Positions 1-10,135 are shown, numbered from the stretch's first letter. The stretch is 64,000 bases of DNA from DASUGC01 sp035606665 (GCA_035606665.1 DATNEY010000038.1:41345-105344); one strand, 5' to 3'. Numbers and translations are program-made. The notes: a model not told the origin generated them from the letters alone.

Positions 1-1560
1 GAGGTTGAGGGTCCACAGATCTTCCTGGTTGTTGCGGGACACGCCGATCACCGCGCTCCGCGCGTCCGGCCGGACATCCGCGTTCTGCAGTGTGCCGTCG
101 ATCTTCCACGCCTCGCTGATGGAGACGACGGCGGAAGGGGACTCCAGCGAAATCCGGCGGACCGCGATGCCCGGCACTCCTGGCGTCGAGGTGCGAAGGT
201 AGATGTCTCGACCAATCCATCGAACCAGGTCGGCGCCGATCCCGTCAGGCAGTGCGGCAGTCAGAGCCGGCTCACCGCCGAAGAACGCCGGGTAGATCTG
301 TAACACCGGCTTTTCATCCAACTTCACGACGACCGCGATCTGCTTTCCATCCGGCGCCCAGACCTGGCTGAGCGGAAGTCCCGGACCCAGTGTCAGCGGC
401 CGGGCCTCGCCGCCGTCAACGCGCTGCACCATGATCCGAGTGGTGCCGCCCGCCCTCGAGATGAACGACACCCATTCGCCATCAGGCGAGATCCGGCTGC
501 CGGATTCGATGGCGGCCGTCGTCACGAATGGCCGGAGCTGGCCTTGAACATCGTCTGACCTGCTCGGCCAGATGAAGCGCCACGACAATGCGATCGCGGC
601 AACGGCGACGGCCGCGACCGCGACGGCCTTCCAGCGCCGGCCGGCGCGGGCCTGACGAGCGGTGCGAATGTCTCCGGCTGGCGCGGTGAACGCATCCTCG
701 AGCTGCTGCAGCCGCTTCACCACTGTGTCGGCGGACTCGGGTCTATCCGCGGGAGTCTTTTCGAGCAGTCGATCGATCAATTCGACCAGATCGGCCGGTG
801 TCTCCGGTGCGACCTTGTCGAGGCGCTTCGGCGGCGACTGCATCACGTGCCGCACGTAATCGAACGTCGTCGATCCCGAGAACGGCAGCTTGGCGGTGAG
901 GCATTCGTACAGCACGACCCCAAGCGAGAAGAGATCCGCGCGCGTGGTGATCGGACTGCCCGCGGCCTGTTCAGGCGCCATGTACTGCGGCGTGCCGGCG
1001 TGGACGGTGACCTGCGGCGACAGCGTACGCGTGATGTCCCTCGACGTGCTCTCGACGTCGGCGCCGGCCACGCCGAAGTCCAGAAGCTTCACGTGCCCGT
1101 GCGTCGTCACCATGACGTTCGACGGTTTTACGTCGCGATGGACGAGGCCGCGGTCGTGCGCGTTGGCGAGGCCCTCGGCGATTTCCCGGCCGAGCTGCAG
1201 CGCCTGCATCAGGGGCAGCACGCCTCGCTTCAGCATCGAGGCGAGAGTCTCGCCTTCGATGTATTCCATGACGATGTAGGTGTCGGTGGGCGTCTCAACC
1301 AGTTCGTAGACCTTGCAGATGTAGGGATGGTCGAGCGATGCCGCGGCGAGTGCCTCTGTTCTCAGTCGCATGGCCGCGCCGGGAATGTTGAGACGGCGTT
1401 CCTCCAGCGCCTTGATCGCGACCGCGCGGTTCAGCTGTATGTCATTGGCCTTGTAGACCACGCCCATTCCGCCCACGCCGAGGCGGGAGACGATGCGGTA
1501 TCGGCCACCGATGAGATCGGGTAGCGGCCGGGACGACAGCTCTTCGTCGGGCGGGGTCAT
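1..1560 (-). CDS. Ser/Thr protein kinase with C-terminal PD40/Tol-like beta-propeller sensor (3' end outside window)
   Basis: Translating the minus strand from the ATG at 1560 gives 520 residues with no stop before the window edge, so the C-terminus is missing. Residues 20-280 form a Hanks-type kinase: glycine loop LGVGGMGVVY (27-36), VAIK lysine K50, catalytic HRDVKPSN (141-148) and DFG (161-163). A hydrophobic segment around 311-330 should cross the inner membrane. The remaining extracytoplasmic part contains repeated SPDGEWVSF/APDGKQIAV-type strands typical of WD40-like (PD40) propellers. Many acidobacterial kinases have this cytoplasmic kinase plus periplasmic propeller layout. The substrate is not predictable. 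All kinase catalytic residues are present, so it is probably active. Confidence 0.92.
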   Translation of the reverse strand, partial: MTPPDEELSSRPLPDLIGGRYRIVSRLGVGGMGVVYKANDIQLNRAVAIKALEERRLNIPGAAMRLRTEALAAASLDHPYICKVYELVETPTDTYIVMEYIEGETLASMLKRGVLPLMQALQLGREIAEGLANAHDRGLVHRDVKPSNVMVTTHGHVKLLDFGVAGADVESTSRDITRTLSPQVTVHAGTPQYMAPEQAAGSPITTRADLFSLGVVLYECLTAKLPFSGSTTFDYVRHVMQSPPKRLDKVAPETPADLVELIDRLLEKTPADRPESADTVVKRLQQLEDAFTAPAGDIRTARQARAGRRWKAVAVAAVAVAAIALSWRFIWPSRSDDVQGQLRPFVTTAAIESGSRISPDGEWVSFISRAGGTTRIMVQRVDGGEARPLTLGPGLPLSQVWAPDGKQIAVVVKLDEKPVLQIYPAFFGGEPALTAALPDGIGADLVRWIGRDIYLRTSTPGVPGIAVRRISLESPSAVVSISEAWKIDGTLQNADVRPDARSAVIGVSRNNQEDLWTLNL

Positions 1561-1595
1561 TGGTGCAGTCGCGAGCGTGTCAGTGTGCCACAGTT

Positions 1596-1630
1596 CATTT
1601 GGTCATGTGCCATTTGTCATTTGGACATTT
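1596..1630. repeat. 7-bp tandem array (5 units)
   Basis: Five consecutive heptamers in exact phase, variants of catttgg / tcatttg, lie 36 bp upstream of the kinase start and 20 bp before the divergent lipoprotein gene. This is the only array in the window not at the 3' end of a gene. Confidence 0.7.
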
Positions 1631-1649
1631 GGGCTGTGCCTAGCGATGA

Positions 1650-2066
1650 TTGGGCGTGCGTTTGAGGCTCGTCCTTGTGTTCCTCGCGGTTGGCGCCGCC
1701 GCTTGCGTCAGCCATTTGCCGGATCAGGACCTCCGGATCACGACCGCTCAGCCTGCGGCGAAGCTCTCGGCGTCCGATCTCTGGAAGGATTTCCAGGCGG
1801 ACGCGAAGGCGGCCAGGTCGCGATACTTCGGCGCGGCCGTGGATGTGAGTGATTCGCCGACGGCCGTGGAACCGCAGGCTCCGGGCGGCGCGCGCATGGT
1901 CTTCTCGCAGGGCGGTGACCGCGGCGTCGTCGCGCGCCTGCTCGACGATCGCGCCGCCGAGACGCTGAAGGAAGCGAAGGCCGGCACCCGGCTGACGCTG
2001 CGCTGCTTCTGCGAGGGAATCGACGGCAGCGGGGATGTGCTGCTCAAGAGCTGCATCCGGCCGTAG
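1650..2066 (+). CDS. Lipoprotein with OB-fold (tRNA_anti-like) domain
   Basis: 138 residues from a TTG start at 1650 (a GTG at 1656 is also possible). The N-terminus is a lipoprotein signal peptide with the lipobox cysteine at C19 (GAAAC). After a linker the pattern LWKDFQADAKAARSRYFGAA is the hallmark of the tRNA_anti-like OB-fold family, small secreted or lipid-anchored proteins of unknown ligand. The RCFCEG cysteines and the terminal KSC could form disulfides. It is divergent from the kinase. The family assignment is from pattern memory, and the function is unknown. Confidence 0.75.
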   Translation: MGVRLRLVLVFLAVGAAACVSHLPDQDLRITTAQPAAKLSASDLWKDFQADAKAARSRYFGAAVDVSDSPTAVEPQAPGGARMVFSQGGDRGVVARLLDDRAAETLKEAKAGTRLTLRCFCEGIDGSGDVLLKSCIRP

Positions 2067-2068
2067 AC

Positions 2069-2110
2069 AGTGCGGAGTGCCGAGTGCGTGGTGCCGAGTG
2101 CAAAGTGCCG
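2069..2110. repeat. 7-bp tandem array (6 units)
   Basis: Six in-phase heptamers of the form agtgccg (variants agtgcgg, agtgcgt, ggtgccg, agtgcaa) begin 2 bp after the stop codon of the lipoprotein gene and end 15 bp before the next ATG. Confidence 0.8.
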
Positions 2111-2125
2111 GTGTCTAACCGTCCC

Positions 2126-2599
2126 ATGCGCACAACCCTGATTGCTATCGTCCTGCTCGCTTCTGGCTTCGCCCAGCAGGCCCGCCCGAACTTTTCTGGT
2201 GAGTGGGTGCTTGCGAAAGACCGCAGCTCTCAGCAGATGAACGGGGCGGTGGTGGTTTCAGTGACCGGCCTGCTCGGCGAGAAATTCACCGCGACCCAGG
2301 ATTCGAAGACACTCGTGCTCGACATTTCGTTGTCGGGCCTGCCCAAGCCAATCCGCGCGGTCTACAACCTCGATGGGTCGGAAAGCCGGAACATCAATCC
2401 GCCTGACGAGCCGATCTTTTCGAAGGTGTCATGGGACGACCGGAAGCTCGTCATCAAGACCCGAGGCTCCGCCCTCGTGAACGGCAAGCCGACCGAGTCC
2501 ACACGCGTCATCTGGATCGATGGTGATGGCTCGTTCACGATCGAGCGCAGCTCCGAAGGACAACCGACCACTCGTAGCGTGTACACCAGAGCCCGCTGA
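2126..2599 (+). CDS. Secreted hypothetical protein, lipocalin-like
   Basis: 157 residues starting at ATG 2126, chosen because it directly precedes the signal peptide (residues 1-17, cleavage near GFAQQA). An upstream in-frame start would place the heptamer array in the coding sequence. The mature part is beta-rich (FSGEWVLAKDRSS at the start) and ends near RSVYTRAR. The gene at 18251 has the same layout (signal peptide, FAGTWIIQPP, charged C-terminus) and looks like a paralogue. No catalytic motif is visible and the function is unknown. Confidence 0.75.
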   Translation: MRTTLIAIVLLASGFAQQARPNFSGEWVLAKDRSSQQMNGAVVVSVTGLLGEKFTATQDSKTLVLDISLSGLPKPIRAVYNLDGSESRNINPPDEPIFSKVSWDDRKLVIKTRGSALVNGKPTESTRVIWIDGDGSFTIERSSEGQPTTRSVYTRAR

Positions 2600-2607
2600 C
2601 CGACCCG

Positions 2608-3672
2608 ATGCCCCCGCCACGCCGGACTGTTGCAGCCGTCGCCGCGATTGCCGCCGGCGCGGTCCTGTTGTTCGGCTGGCTGTGGTGGCGGGATCTCGCC
2701 GAACGAAGCCAGGTGCCATCCTCGCTCCTGGACCGGCTCGCGGCGAGCGCCGCGATGATCGAGGGCGAGATCGATGCCGAGCTCAGAAACTGGGAAGCGA
2801 TGGCCGCGGGATTCGAGGAACTCGGCGGCCTGCCAGCGTCAAGCACTCTGCTCGTCTACGGCCGCAGTGGCGTCATCCGCGTGCGCGGCGATCGGCTCGC
2901 CTACTACCCCCTGGTCCTCACGCCGGCCGTGCCTGCCGATGAGCGCCTGCTTCGAGCGCAGGACGCCGAGTTCAAGCAGAAGGATCTGAACGCCGCAATC
3001 GCGGCCTATCGCGACGCCGCGACATCAACGGGACGCACGGTTCGTGCCGTCGCTACCGCCGGTCTGGGACGATGCCTTCGCTCGCAGGGCAAGTTGGACG
3101 AAGCGCTGGCGACTTACGGAGAGCTCGAGGCGATGCCGGAGGCCTACGTCGATGGATTCCCTGCGCCGATGGTTGCGTATCGCGAGCGCCAGAACATCTT
3201 CCGGCAGAAAGGCGATCTCATTCGCGGCGCGGAAGAAGCCGAGCGGCTTGCCGCGGCGCTCGTCGCGCGAAATCTGATCGTCGAGAAGCCCGCATTCGAG
3301 GCCATGACTCCGGCTCTCAAGGTCGGCCGGTTTCCGTTGGAGCCGCTCGAACGTGCCGTCGCGACTTACGCAATGTGGCCGCGGATGCGCGACTCCGCCT
3401 CCGGCCGCGCGATGGGCCGCGACGGCGAAGCCGCGTACGCAGCGGTGTGGCGTCCTGTCGAAGGCGACTCCCGCGCCATCGTTGCGCCTGTCGATGTCCT
3501 GATGAACCGGGCGCAGGCCGCGGCCGCCACGTTGTCGGTGACGATCGCGCTGGAAGATGCGATGAAGATCCATTTTTGGGGCCCCAGGACGACAGCATCG
3601 GAGATCGCGACTCATTCGCTCGACCGAATCGGCCTGGCGGTCACTCTCTGTCTCTGGATCCGGGAACCGTGA
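2608..3672 (+). CDS. Membrane-anchored hypothetical protein, possibly the remnant sensor half of a histidine kinase
   Basis: 354 residues, 8 bp after the previous gene. One transmembrane segment at residues 8-27, then an extracytoplasmic region with a TPR-like helical stretch (LLRAQDAEFKQKDLNAAIAA, about 112-131, and GKLDEALATYGELEAMPEA). The layout resembles the periplasmic sensor part of acidobacterial histidine kinases, but nothing like a second membrane helix and kinase core follows. The last codons (IREP and stop) are themselves written by the first units of a heptamer array, so the 3' half may have been lost at the array boundary. That reading is inference; it could equally be a stand-alone protein. 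Confidence 0.6.
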   Translation: MPPPRRTVAAVAAIAAGAVLLFGWLWWRDLAERSQVPSSLLDRLAASAAMIEGEIDAELRNWEAMAAGFEELGGLPASSTLLVYGRSGVIRVRGDRLAYYPLVLTPAVPADERLLRAQDAEFKQKDLNAAIAAYRDAATSTGRTVRAVATAGLGRCLRSQGKLDEALATYGELEAMPEAYVDGFPAPMVAYRERQNIFRQKGDLIRGAEEAERLAAALVARNLIVEKPAFEAMTPALKVGRFPLEPLERAVATYAMWPRMRDSASGRAMGRDGEAAYAAVWRPVEGDSRAIVAPVDVLMNRAQAAAATLSVTIALEDAMKIHFWGPRTTASEIATHSLDRIGLAVTLCLWIREP

Positions 3673-3748
3673 TCCGGGAACCGTGAACCGTGAACCGTGA
3701 ACCGGGAACCGGACGAGCGAACCCTGAACCCTGCGCCCTGAACCTGTA
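3658..3748. repeat. 7-bp tandem array (13 in-phase units) spanning a stop codon
   Basis: Thirteen heptamers in perfect phase: atccggg/aaccgtg/aaccggg units, one divergent unit, then accctga/accctgc/gccctga units. The first two units encode the last residues and stop of the upstream gene. The last unit abuts a tactat -10-like hexamer (3747-3752) just before the topoisomerase start. Confidence 0.9.
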
Positions 3749-3756
3749 CTATTCTT

Positions 3757-5685
<1,929 letters not shown>

Positions 5686-5694
5686 CCGGGGCCC

Positions 5695-6066
5695 ATGACT
5701 GAGCAAATTATCCTGGAGCTCGGGGAGAAGGTCTTTTCCTCGATCCAGACGAAAGACGTCGATTCGCTCGGGCGAATTCTCGCGGACGATTTCATCCAGC
5801 GGGGATCGGACGGCTTGGTCTCCGGACGGGATGAGTTTCTGAAAGGCATCAGCGCGATCCCCGTCGACATCGTGGCCGTACGAGGCGAGCATCTGAGAGT
5901 GGACGTCTACGGCGATGTGGCGGTGATGACAGGCATACAGCGCGCAGAGTGGCGGCAGGGAGATACCGCACACGGTGTAAGTTCCGTGGCCTTCACGGAT
6001 GTGTTCGCCTTGCGCCAGGGCCGGTGGCTGATAGTTCTGGCGTACGGCGTGGAGTTGCCAGAATGA
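5695..6066 (+). CDS. DUF4440 / SnoaL-like (NTF2-fold) protein
   Basis: 123 residues, 9 bp after the topoisomerase stop. The sequence follows the DUF4440 pattern: an N-terminal helix, IQTKDVDSLGRILADDFIQR, VSGRDEFLKGI, DVYGDVAVMTGIQ and a final FALRQGRWLIVLAYGVEL strand. The NTF2-like cone fold binds small ligands. No signal peptide, so cytoplasmic. It sits between the intact and broken copies of the topoisomerase 3' end, so it may have been caught up in the duplication. Confidence 0.85.
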   Translation: MTEQIILELGEKVFSSIQTKDVDSLGRILADDFIQRGSDGLVSGRDEFLKGISAIPVDIVAVRGEHLRVDVYGDVAVMTGIQRAEWRQGDTAHGVSSVAFTDVFALRQGRWLIVLAYGVELPE

Positions 6067-6132
6067 ACAGCCTGCTGGATTCGAGATGGGCCGGCTGCTG
6101 TTGTGTCACTGTCATGTTCCCGGCAGTTAGAC

Positions 6133-6456
6133 GCGGACGCGGATTTGGACGGCCACCACATCGCGACGCTCCTGATGACGTTCATCTACCGCCACATGCC
6201 GCAGCTCATTCGCGATGGCAAGCTGTACCTCGCAGCCGCCGCTCTATCGCATCGACATCGCGAAGGACACGCACTGGGCGCTCGACGACAAGCACAAGGA
6301 CGACATTCTCGAGGAGGCCGGCGGCGGGAAGATTGAGATTACGAGGTTCAAGGGTCTCGGCGAGATGATGCCGAAGGTGCTGTGGGAGACGATCCGGGCG
6401 CGCGCTTCAAGTTCATCATGGAGCGCGCCGAGGAAGCCGAGGAGCTCGACGTCTAG
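6133..6456 (+). pseudogene. Decayed partial duplicate of the topoisomerase B-subunit 3' end
   Basis: The segment repeats the 3' end of the gene at 3757-5685 from the DADSDGHH codons to the stop, with near-identical sequence. Three lesions are visible: a 2-bp loss in the LAQPPLYR codons (copy near 6230), a 3-bp loss in the GGRGK region, and loss of 91 bp corresponding to 5530-5620 of the parent, so GETTLNP through the VINELMG region is missing. The frame is broken and no start is present. The copy ends ctcgacgtctag where the parent has ctcgacgtttag. Confidence 0.93.
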
Positions 6457-6500
6457 CCGGTCTATGCGGCACGGGGAACGCGCGCGAAATCAGCGCCGCC

Positions 6501-6510
6501 GTGCTACCAT
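6501..6510 (+). promoter_or_regulatory. Candidate extended -10 promoter element (gtgctaccat)
   Basis: A TGnTAnnnT-like element in the 190 bp between the topoisomerase pseudogene and the Cys-rich gene at 6646. The identical ten bases recur at 9122-9131, ahead of the second Cys-rich gene. No convincing -35 is visible. The rest of this intergenic stretch shows nothing I recognise. Confidence 0.3.
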
Positions 6511-6645
6511 CCCGCCAATCAGCACATTCGGCGAGTTCCATCACTGTCTCCTCAGGCAGCTCCCGCCACGGGGGCGGTGACAAATAGATTGGATTCTTTG
6601 CAGCAATCGGCGCGGGCGGCATCATCTCGATGAGGGGAGACCACC

Positions 6646-6978
6646 ATGGCTTGTGGAATGCGGGTGACCGTCACGGTTACGCATTGGGGCGTGTGCTGGA
6701 AGTGGGGAGCCATCCCCTATCCGTGTAAGAAGACGAGCACAGTAACGCGCTACCAGTACGATTTCAGACCGTGGCGAACGCGGTTCAGTTGGTCTCCCTT
6801 CCGTCGCAGCTACGAGGGGTGTTGCGGCGGCGTGCTCTTCGCCTGGTCCTATTGGACCTGGTCGCCGTTCGGCACCGGCAACGGCCCGTGGGTCGACACC
6901 TTGTGGACCTACGTCTCCGAGGGAGAGATCGGCTCGACCGGCGAGTGTCCCTTCAAGGATTCAGTCGTCCTGCAGTGA
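6646..6978 (+). CDS. Small Cys/Trp-rich hypothetical protein
   Basis: 110 residues with a good ribosome binding site (gaggggag) 7 bp upstream of ATG 6646. Six cysteines and about ten tryptophans make it compositionally unlike its neighbours: MAC, GVCWKWG, YPCKK, GCCGG and GECPF. There is no clear signal peptide or membrane helix. Alternating VTVTVTH and FSWSPF strands suggest a small beta-rich, disulfide- or metal-stabilised fold. I do not recognise the family. It may be distantly related to the N-terminal Cys-rich part of the protein at 9191, whose gene is preceded by the same promoter-like element. Confidence 0.65.
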   Translation: MACGMRVTVTVTHWGVCWKWGAIPYPCKKTSTVTRYQYDFRPWRTRFSWSPFRRSYEGCCGGVLFAWSYWTWSPFGTGNGPWVDTLWTYVSEGEIGSTGECPFKDSVVLQ

Positions 6979-7146
6979 CTGGGCGTGGTGCAGGCAGCGG
7001 CGGAAACGAGCGTGTCGACGCGCGATTGACCCGCTGGTTCTTCCGGGCCGTCACGAGGGCGATGTAACGGCACCCATCCGACTCTGGACGCCTGGGAATC
7101 GGTGCGTCCACTCGGTCGGTCTCCTGGACATTCCAAACCGATTGCG

Positions 7147-7515
7147 ATGACGAACATGCCGCACGGCAAAATCTGCTACCTCGAAATCCCAGCCAAGACA
7201 GCGGAAGCGTCCGCGGATTTCTACAGTTCTATCTTTGGATGGAAGGTTCGGCGGCGCGGTGACGGCGAGCTGGCGTTCGATGACCCGGGCGGCGTGAGCG
7301 GTACCTGGGTCAAGGAGGCGGATCGAACGCCTGACGAGCGGACTCGGGCCTACATCATGGTCGATGCGATTGCCGAGACACTCAAGCGCATCGAGGATGC
7401 AGGTGGGCGCGTCGTGGTGCCACGCAAGGAGATCGCGCCAGGCATGGGGGCATTCGCCATCTTCATAGATCCCGTCGGGAACGAATTCGGTCTCTACGAG
7501 GAACCGCGACGTTAG
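7147..7515 (+). CDS. VOC (glyoxalase/bleomycin-resistance fold) protein
   Basis: 122 residues from ATG 7147. A single VOC module pair: KICYLEIPAKTAEASADFYSSIFGW at the N-terminus, then VDAIAETLKRIEDAGGRVVVPRKEI and FAIFIDPVGNEFGLYEE at the end. The second half carries the usual metal-site Glu (FGLYE). The first metal position is E in YLEIPA. Members bind or act on small electrophiles using a metal; the substrate cannot be predicted. Cytoplasmic. The 168 bp before it contain no recognisable element. Confidence 0.85.
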   Translation: MTNMPHGKICYLEIPAKTAEASADFYSSIFGWKVRRRGDGELAFDDPGGVSGTWVKEADRTPDERTRAYIMVDAIAETLKRIEDAGGRVVVPRKEIAPGMGAFAIFIDPVGNEFGLYEEPRR

Positions 7516-7561
7516 AAATCGCTGGGCGTGCTAGTCGGGCGTTCGCACTCCGAAGGCAATC

Positions 7562-7913
7562 ATGGATAACCACCGGGTCTTCAAGATGTCATTTGCCAGC
7601 GTCTATCCGCACTACGTCAAGAAGGCGGAGAAGAAGGGGCGCAAGAAGAAGGAAGTGGACGAAGTCATCTGCTGGTTGACCGGTTACACCCCGCAGGCGC
7701 TGGCGGCGCAGATCAAGCAACGGAAGGACTTCGAGACGTTTTTTCGGCGAGGCACCGGCGCCGAATCCGAACGCCAGCAAGATCACCGGCACTATTTGCG
7801 GCGTTCGCATCCAGGAGATCGAGCATCCGCTGATGCGGAAGATCCGGTACCTGGACAAGCTGGTGGATGAGCTGGCCAAGGGCAGGCCCATGGAGAAGAT
7901 CCTGCGCCAGTAG
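7562..7913 (+). pseudogene. DUF2200 gene broken by a single-base frameshift in a T6 run
   Basis: MDNHRVFKMSFASVYPHYVK through FETFF matches the well-conserved DUF2200 family (about 115 residues). At the run of six T at 7739-7744 the frame is lost. With five T the protein would continue GEAPAPNPNASKITG, CGVRIQEIEHPLMRKIRYL and DELAKGRPMEKILRQ to the stop at 7911-7913, all family-typical. In the sequence as given, the gene instead reads out of frame to a stop at 7868-7870. The intact downstream half means the lesion is very recent, a sequencing error in the homopolymer, or corrected by slippage. Confidence 0.9.
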
Positions 7914-8038
7914 ATCGAGCGGCGCCGTTGCAGTTGACGACTTCGGCGTTATTCTCTCGTGGACATCGAGCGCCGCGGTCGAGCTGTGGTCAGTAGATGC
8001 ATTCGGTTACGCACTACCTTGACCAATGGAGCCTATGT

Positions 8039-8689
8039 ATGCCACTTCCGAACTACGGCGTTCTGTGCGGCACGTTCAACCGCTTCGAAAAGGAGAATCC
8101 AAACAATTTCGGCCAGTGGTTTCACGGCTTCATCTACGTGAATACGCCAGTCGGCGTCTACCAGTGCGCGGTAGACGTCAACAGTCCCACGGGCCAGTTC
8201 GAGTACATGATGCTGGGCGGCCTCGATCCGGCGATGTTCACCAACATTTCTGCCCTGCCAGATGGCTACCACGAACTGGCGCGCACTCCGGCATCCGGAG
8301 CAATCGACTATGTCCGGAGCCCATTCGTCAAGCAGGCGACGGGATGTCTCACTGTGTTGCTCACCATCTGGAACAACTTCTTTGGCACCAACAAGAAAGT
8401 GTGGACGATCAACGCCGGCGATGACGCTCTGAACAAGCTGAACGACATGATCAGCACCAGTACGCGCATTTATGTGTTCGGCGCTCCGTACACATACGGC
8501 GGCAACGGTATCCACGACATCCACCTGAATCAGGGCGATCCGGTCGGCAGTCAGTGGTACCCAGCCAACGGAGTATGGCAGGACGGCTGCGTGATAGCCG
8601 CGAAACCTGGAGAGCCGAAGCTGTTCGGTTACTTCGGCAAGTTTGTCACCCAAACTCTGAACACCGACAACAACGGCAACCCGATCTGA
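8039..8689 (+). CDS. DUF2278 (YukJ-like) protein
   Basis: 216 residues from ATG 8039, which gives the typical family start MPLPNYGVLCGT. An upstream in-frame ATG at 7997 would add an uncharacteristic extension. Later family features are YVNTPVGVYQCAVDVNSPTG and GIHDIHLNQGDP near residue 170. No signal peptide. The molecular function of the family is unknown. It lies in a run of small accessory genes in one orientation, with the DoxX-like gene starting 25 bp later. Confidence 0.8.
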   Translation: MPLPNYGVLCGTFNRFEKENPNNFGQWFHGFIYVNTPVGVYQCAVDVNSPTGQFEYMMLGGLDPAMFTNISALPDGYHELARTPASGAIDYVRSPFVKQATGCLTVLLTIWNNFFGTNKKVWTINAGDDALNKLNDMISTSTRIYVFGAPYTYGGNGIHDIHLNQGDPVGSQWYPANGVWQDGCVIAAKPGEPKLFGYFGKFVTQTLNTDNNGNPI

Positions 8690-8714
8690 GAGTACTGAAC
8701 CGAGGAGACAAACG

Positions 8715-9086
8715 TTGAACACCCTGTTGTGGGTTCTGCAGATCCTCGCCGCGCTCATGTACGGAGCGTCCGGCGTCATGAAGGTCTTCATGTTCGACAA
8801 GATCAGCGGCGACGTCGCGTCGTTTGGCGCGTTGCCGCGCGACGCCTGGACGGCCCTCGGCATCCTCGAACTCGTCTGCGTGATCGGGCTGATCGTTCCA
8901 TCGGCTATGCCCTGGAAGCCGTCACTGACAGTGGTAGCGGCGACGCTTCTGGCGATCGAAAGCCTCGTGTTCATTTGGGTGCACGTCCAGTACCGCGAAA
9001 CCCCGGCCATCATCATGAGCGCCGTGCTTGGACTCCTGATGGCGTTCGTCGCCTACGGCCGAATGGTCCTGAAGCCGATCGCCTGA
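8715..9086 (+). CDS. DoxX-like small membrane protein
   Basis: 123 residues from TTG 8715, supported by a gaggag ribosome binding site 7 bp upstream. Four transmembrane helices cover most of the protein: LLWVLQILAALMYGASGVMK, TALGILELVCVIGLIVP, SLTVVAATLLAIESLVFIW and IIMSAVLGLLMAFVAYG. The GASGVMKVF stretch followed by a second GILELVCVIGLI helix is typical of the DoxX-like family, integral membrane proteins linked in some bacteria to redox homeostasis. Confidence 0.8.
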   Translation: MNTLLWVLQILAALMYGASGVMKVFMFDKISGDVASFGALPRDAWTALGILELVCVIGLIVPSAMPWKPSLTVVAATLLAIESLVFIWVHVQYRETPAIIMSAVLGLLMAFVAYGRMVLKPIA

Positions 9087-9121
9087 AGAATGGGATAGAG
9101 AAGCCCGGCTATTGCAAGGTC

Positions 9122-9131
9122 GTGCTACCAT
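9122..9131 (+). promoter_or_regulatory. Candidate extended -10 promoter element (gtgctaccat)
   Basis: Identical to the ten bases at 6501-6510 and placed 60 bp before the start of the gene at 9191. Sharing between the two Cys-rich genes suggests co-regulation, but this is inference from two copies. Confidence 0.3.
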
Positions 9132-9190
9132 CCGGCCGCTCATCCTCTCCGGGAATAGTTAGTCCAAAGCAGAGAACTTACAGGAGCCAC

Positions 9191-9838
9191 ATGGCTGTCA
9201 GCTGCTTCAGATTCAAGCCGGCGGACACCCGCTGGATTGGCATCGAGGTTTATGTCACGTACTCATGTGACGAGGCTCCGAAGGTCGAGCGCAAGAAGAT
9301 AACCGGACTCAAGCAGATCTCCTTCATTGTCGGCTACGAATACGATGTCGATGCGTTCGTCCACAAGACGCGTCGAGTTCCATGTACGGCGGAAGCCGGG
9401 TGCAACCGGGCTGTGTTGTACGAATGTGACGTGAAGGTATTTGTTTCTGACACCATCGGCCTTGGGATCGGCGTGGGTAAGGTTGGAACTGGGACTTTGG
9501 GGTGGCCAACCGAATCGACCGAGGAGATGCTCACGCTCAAGACCGACTGCGTTTGTTGTGACGACGAGGGACCTAAGGAACTATCTGCTGACCATACGAT
9601 CGCTATCAGCCAAGCGCCACCGTCGGCGATTTCCTGGTTTGTCGGATTTGGCGTCTTGGGAGCCGCAGTCACCGCGGCGGAACTGGGACTGGGCAGCTCG
9701 AGCGTGTTGCCAGTCGTCGCGCTTTACGGCGTGGCACTTGGAACCGCCTGTGCTGCTGTGGCTGCCGGCATCAGACTGGCGGCGTTTTTTCGCCGCCGAC
9801 GTCGGGGACGCGATCGCGTTCCGGTCAACATGCGATAG
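9191..9838 (+). CDS. Cys-rich hypothetical protein with C-terminal membrane anchor
   Basis: 215 residues from ATG 9191, which has caggag 4 bp upstream. The N-terminal 145 residues hold nine cysteines (CFRF, SCDE, PCTAEAGC, ECD, CVCCDDEG). The C-terminal 70 residues form two hydrophobic helices (ISWFVGFGVLGAAVTAAELG and PVVALYGVALGTACAAVAAG), then a strongly basic tail RRRRRGRDR. The topology predicts a hairpin anchor with the Cys-rich domain and basic tail on the same side. I do not recognise the family. See the related small gene at 6646. Confidence 0.7.
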   Translation: MAVSCFRFKPADTRWIGIEVYVTYSCDEAPKVERKKITGLKQISFIVGYEYDVDAFVHKTRRVPCTAEAGCNRAVLYECDVKVFVSDTIGLGIGVGKVGTGTLGWPTESTEEMLTLKTDCVCCDDEGPKELSADHTIAISQAPPSAISWFVGFGVLGAAVTAAELGLGSSSVLPVVALYGVALGTACAAVAAGIRLAAFFRRRRRGRDRVPVNMR

Positions 9839-9868
9839 AACCGCAATCGCTGTTTCGGCTTCCAGACC

Positions 9869-10111
9869 ATGAACAACACCGAAGAAGCGATCAAACTCCT
9901 CGAGGAAATCCGCGACCTTCAGCGTGAGCAGCTCGCGGAGTATCGTCGCGTTACGTCGCAGTCCCTCGAGCTCCAGCAGCGTGCAGTGCAGCGGCAGCAG
10001 GACCTCGGCCGCCTCTACTCGCGCGTCGTCGGGCTGGGTGCCGGCCTTGCGCTCGTGCTGATCGGCTTGCTCGTGTATCTGCTGGTGCGCTGGTCGCATC
10101 GATTGTTCTGA
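9869..10111 (+). CDS. Small coiled-coil membrane protein
   Basis: 80 residues. Residues 1-48 are a charged amphipathic helix (EEAIKLLEEIRDLQREQLAE, then QQRAVQRQQDLGRLYSRVV) with heptad spacing. Residues 54-76 are one transmembrane helix followed by RWSHRLF. Such single-span coiled-coil proteins are common in this phylum, but their function is unknown. Confidence 0.7.
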   Translation: MNNTEEAIKLLEEIRDLQREQLAEYRRVTSQSLELQQRAVQRQQDLGRLYSRVVGLGAGLALVLIGLLVYLLVRWSHRLF

Positions 10112-10135
10112 TCCGGTTGGGGCGGAGAAGCCTGT

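Noticed and set aside
5686..6645. Insertion sequence as the source of the duplicated topoisomerase end
   Set aside because: No transposase, terminal inverted repeats or target duplications can be seen; a plain segmental duplication explains it.
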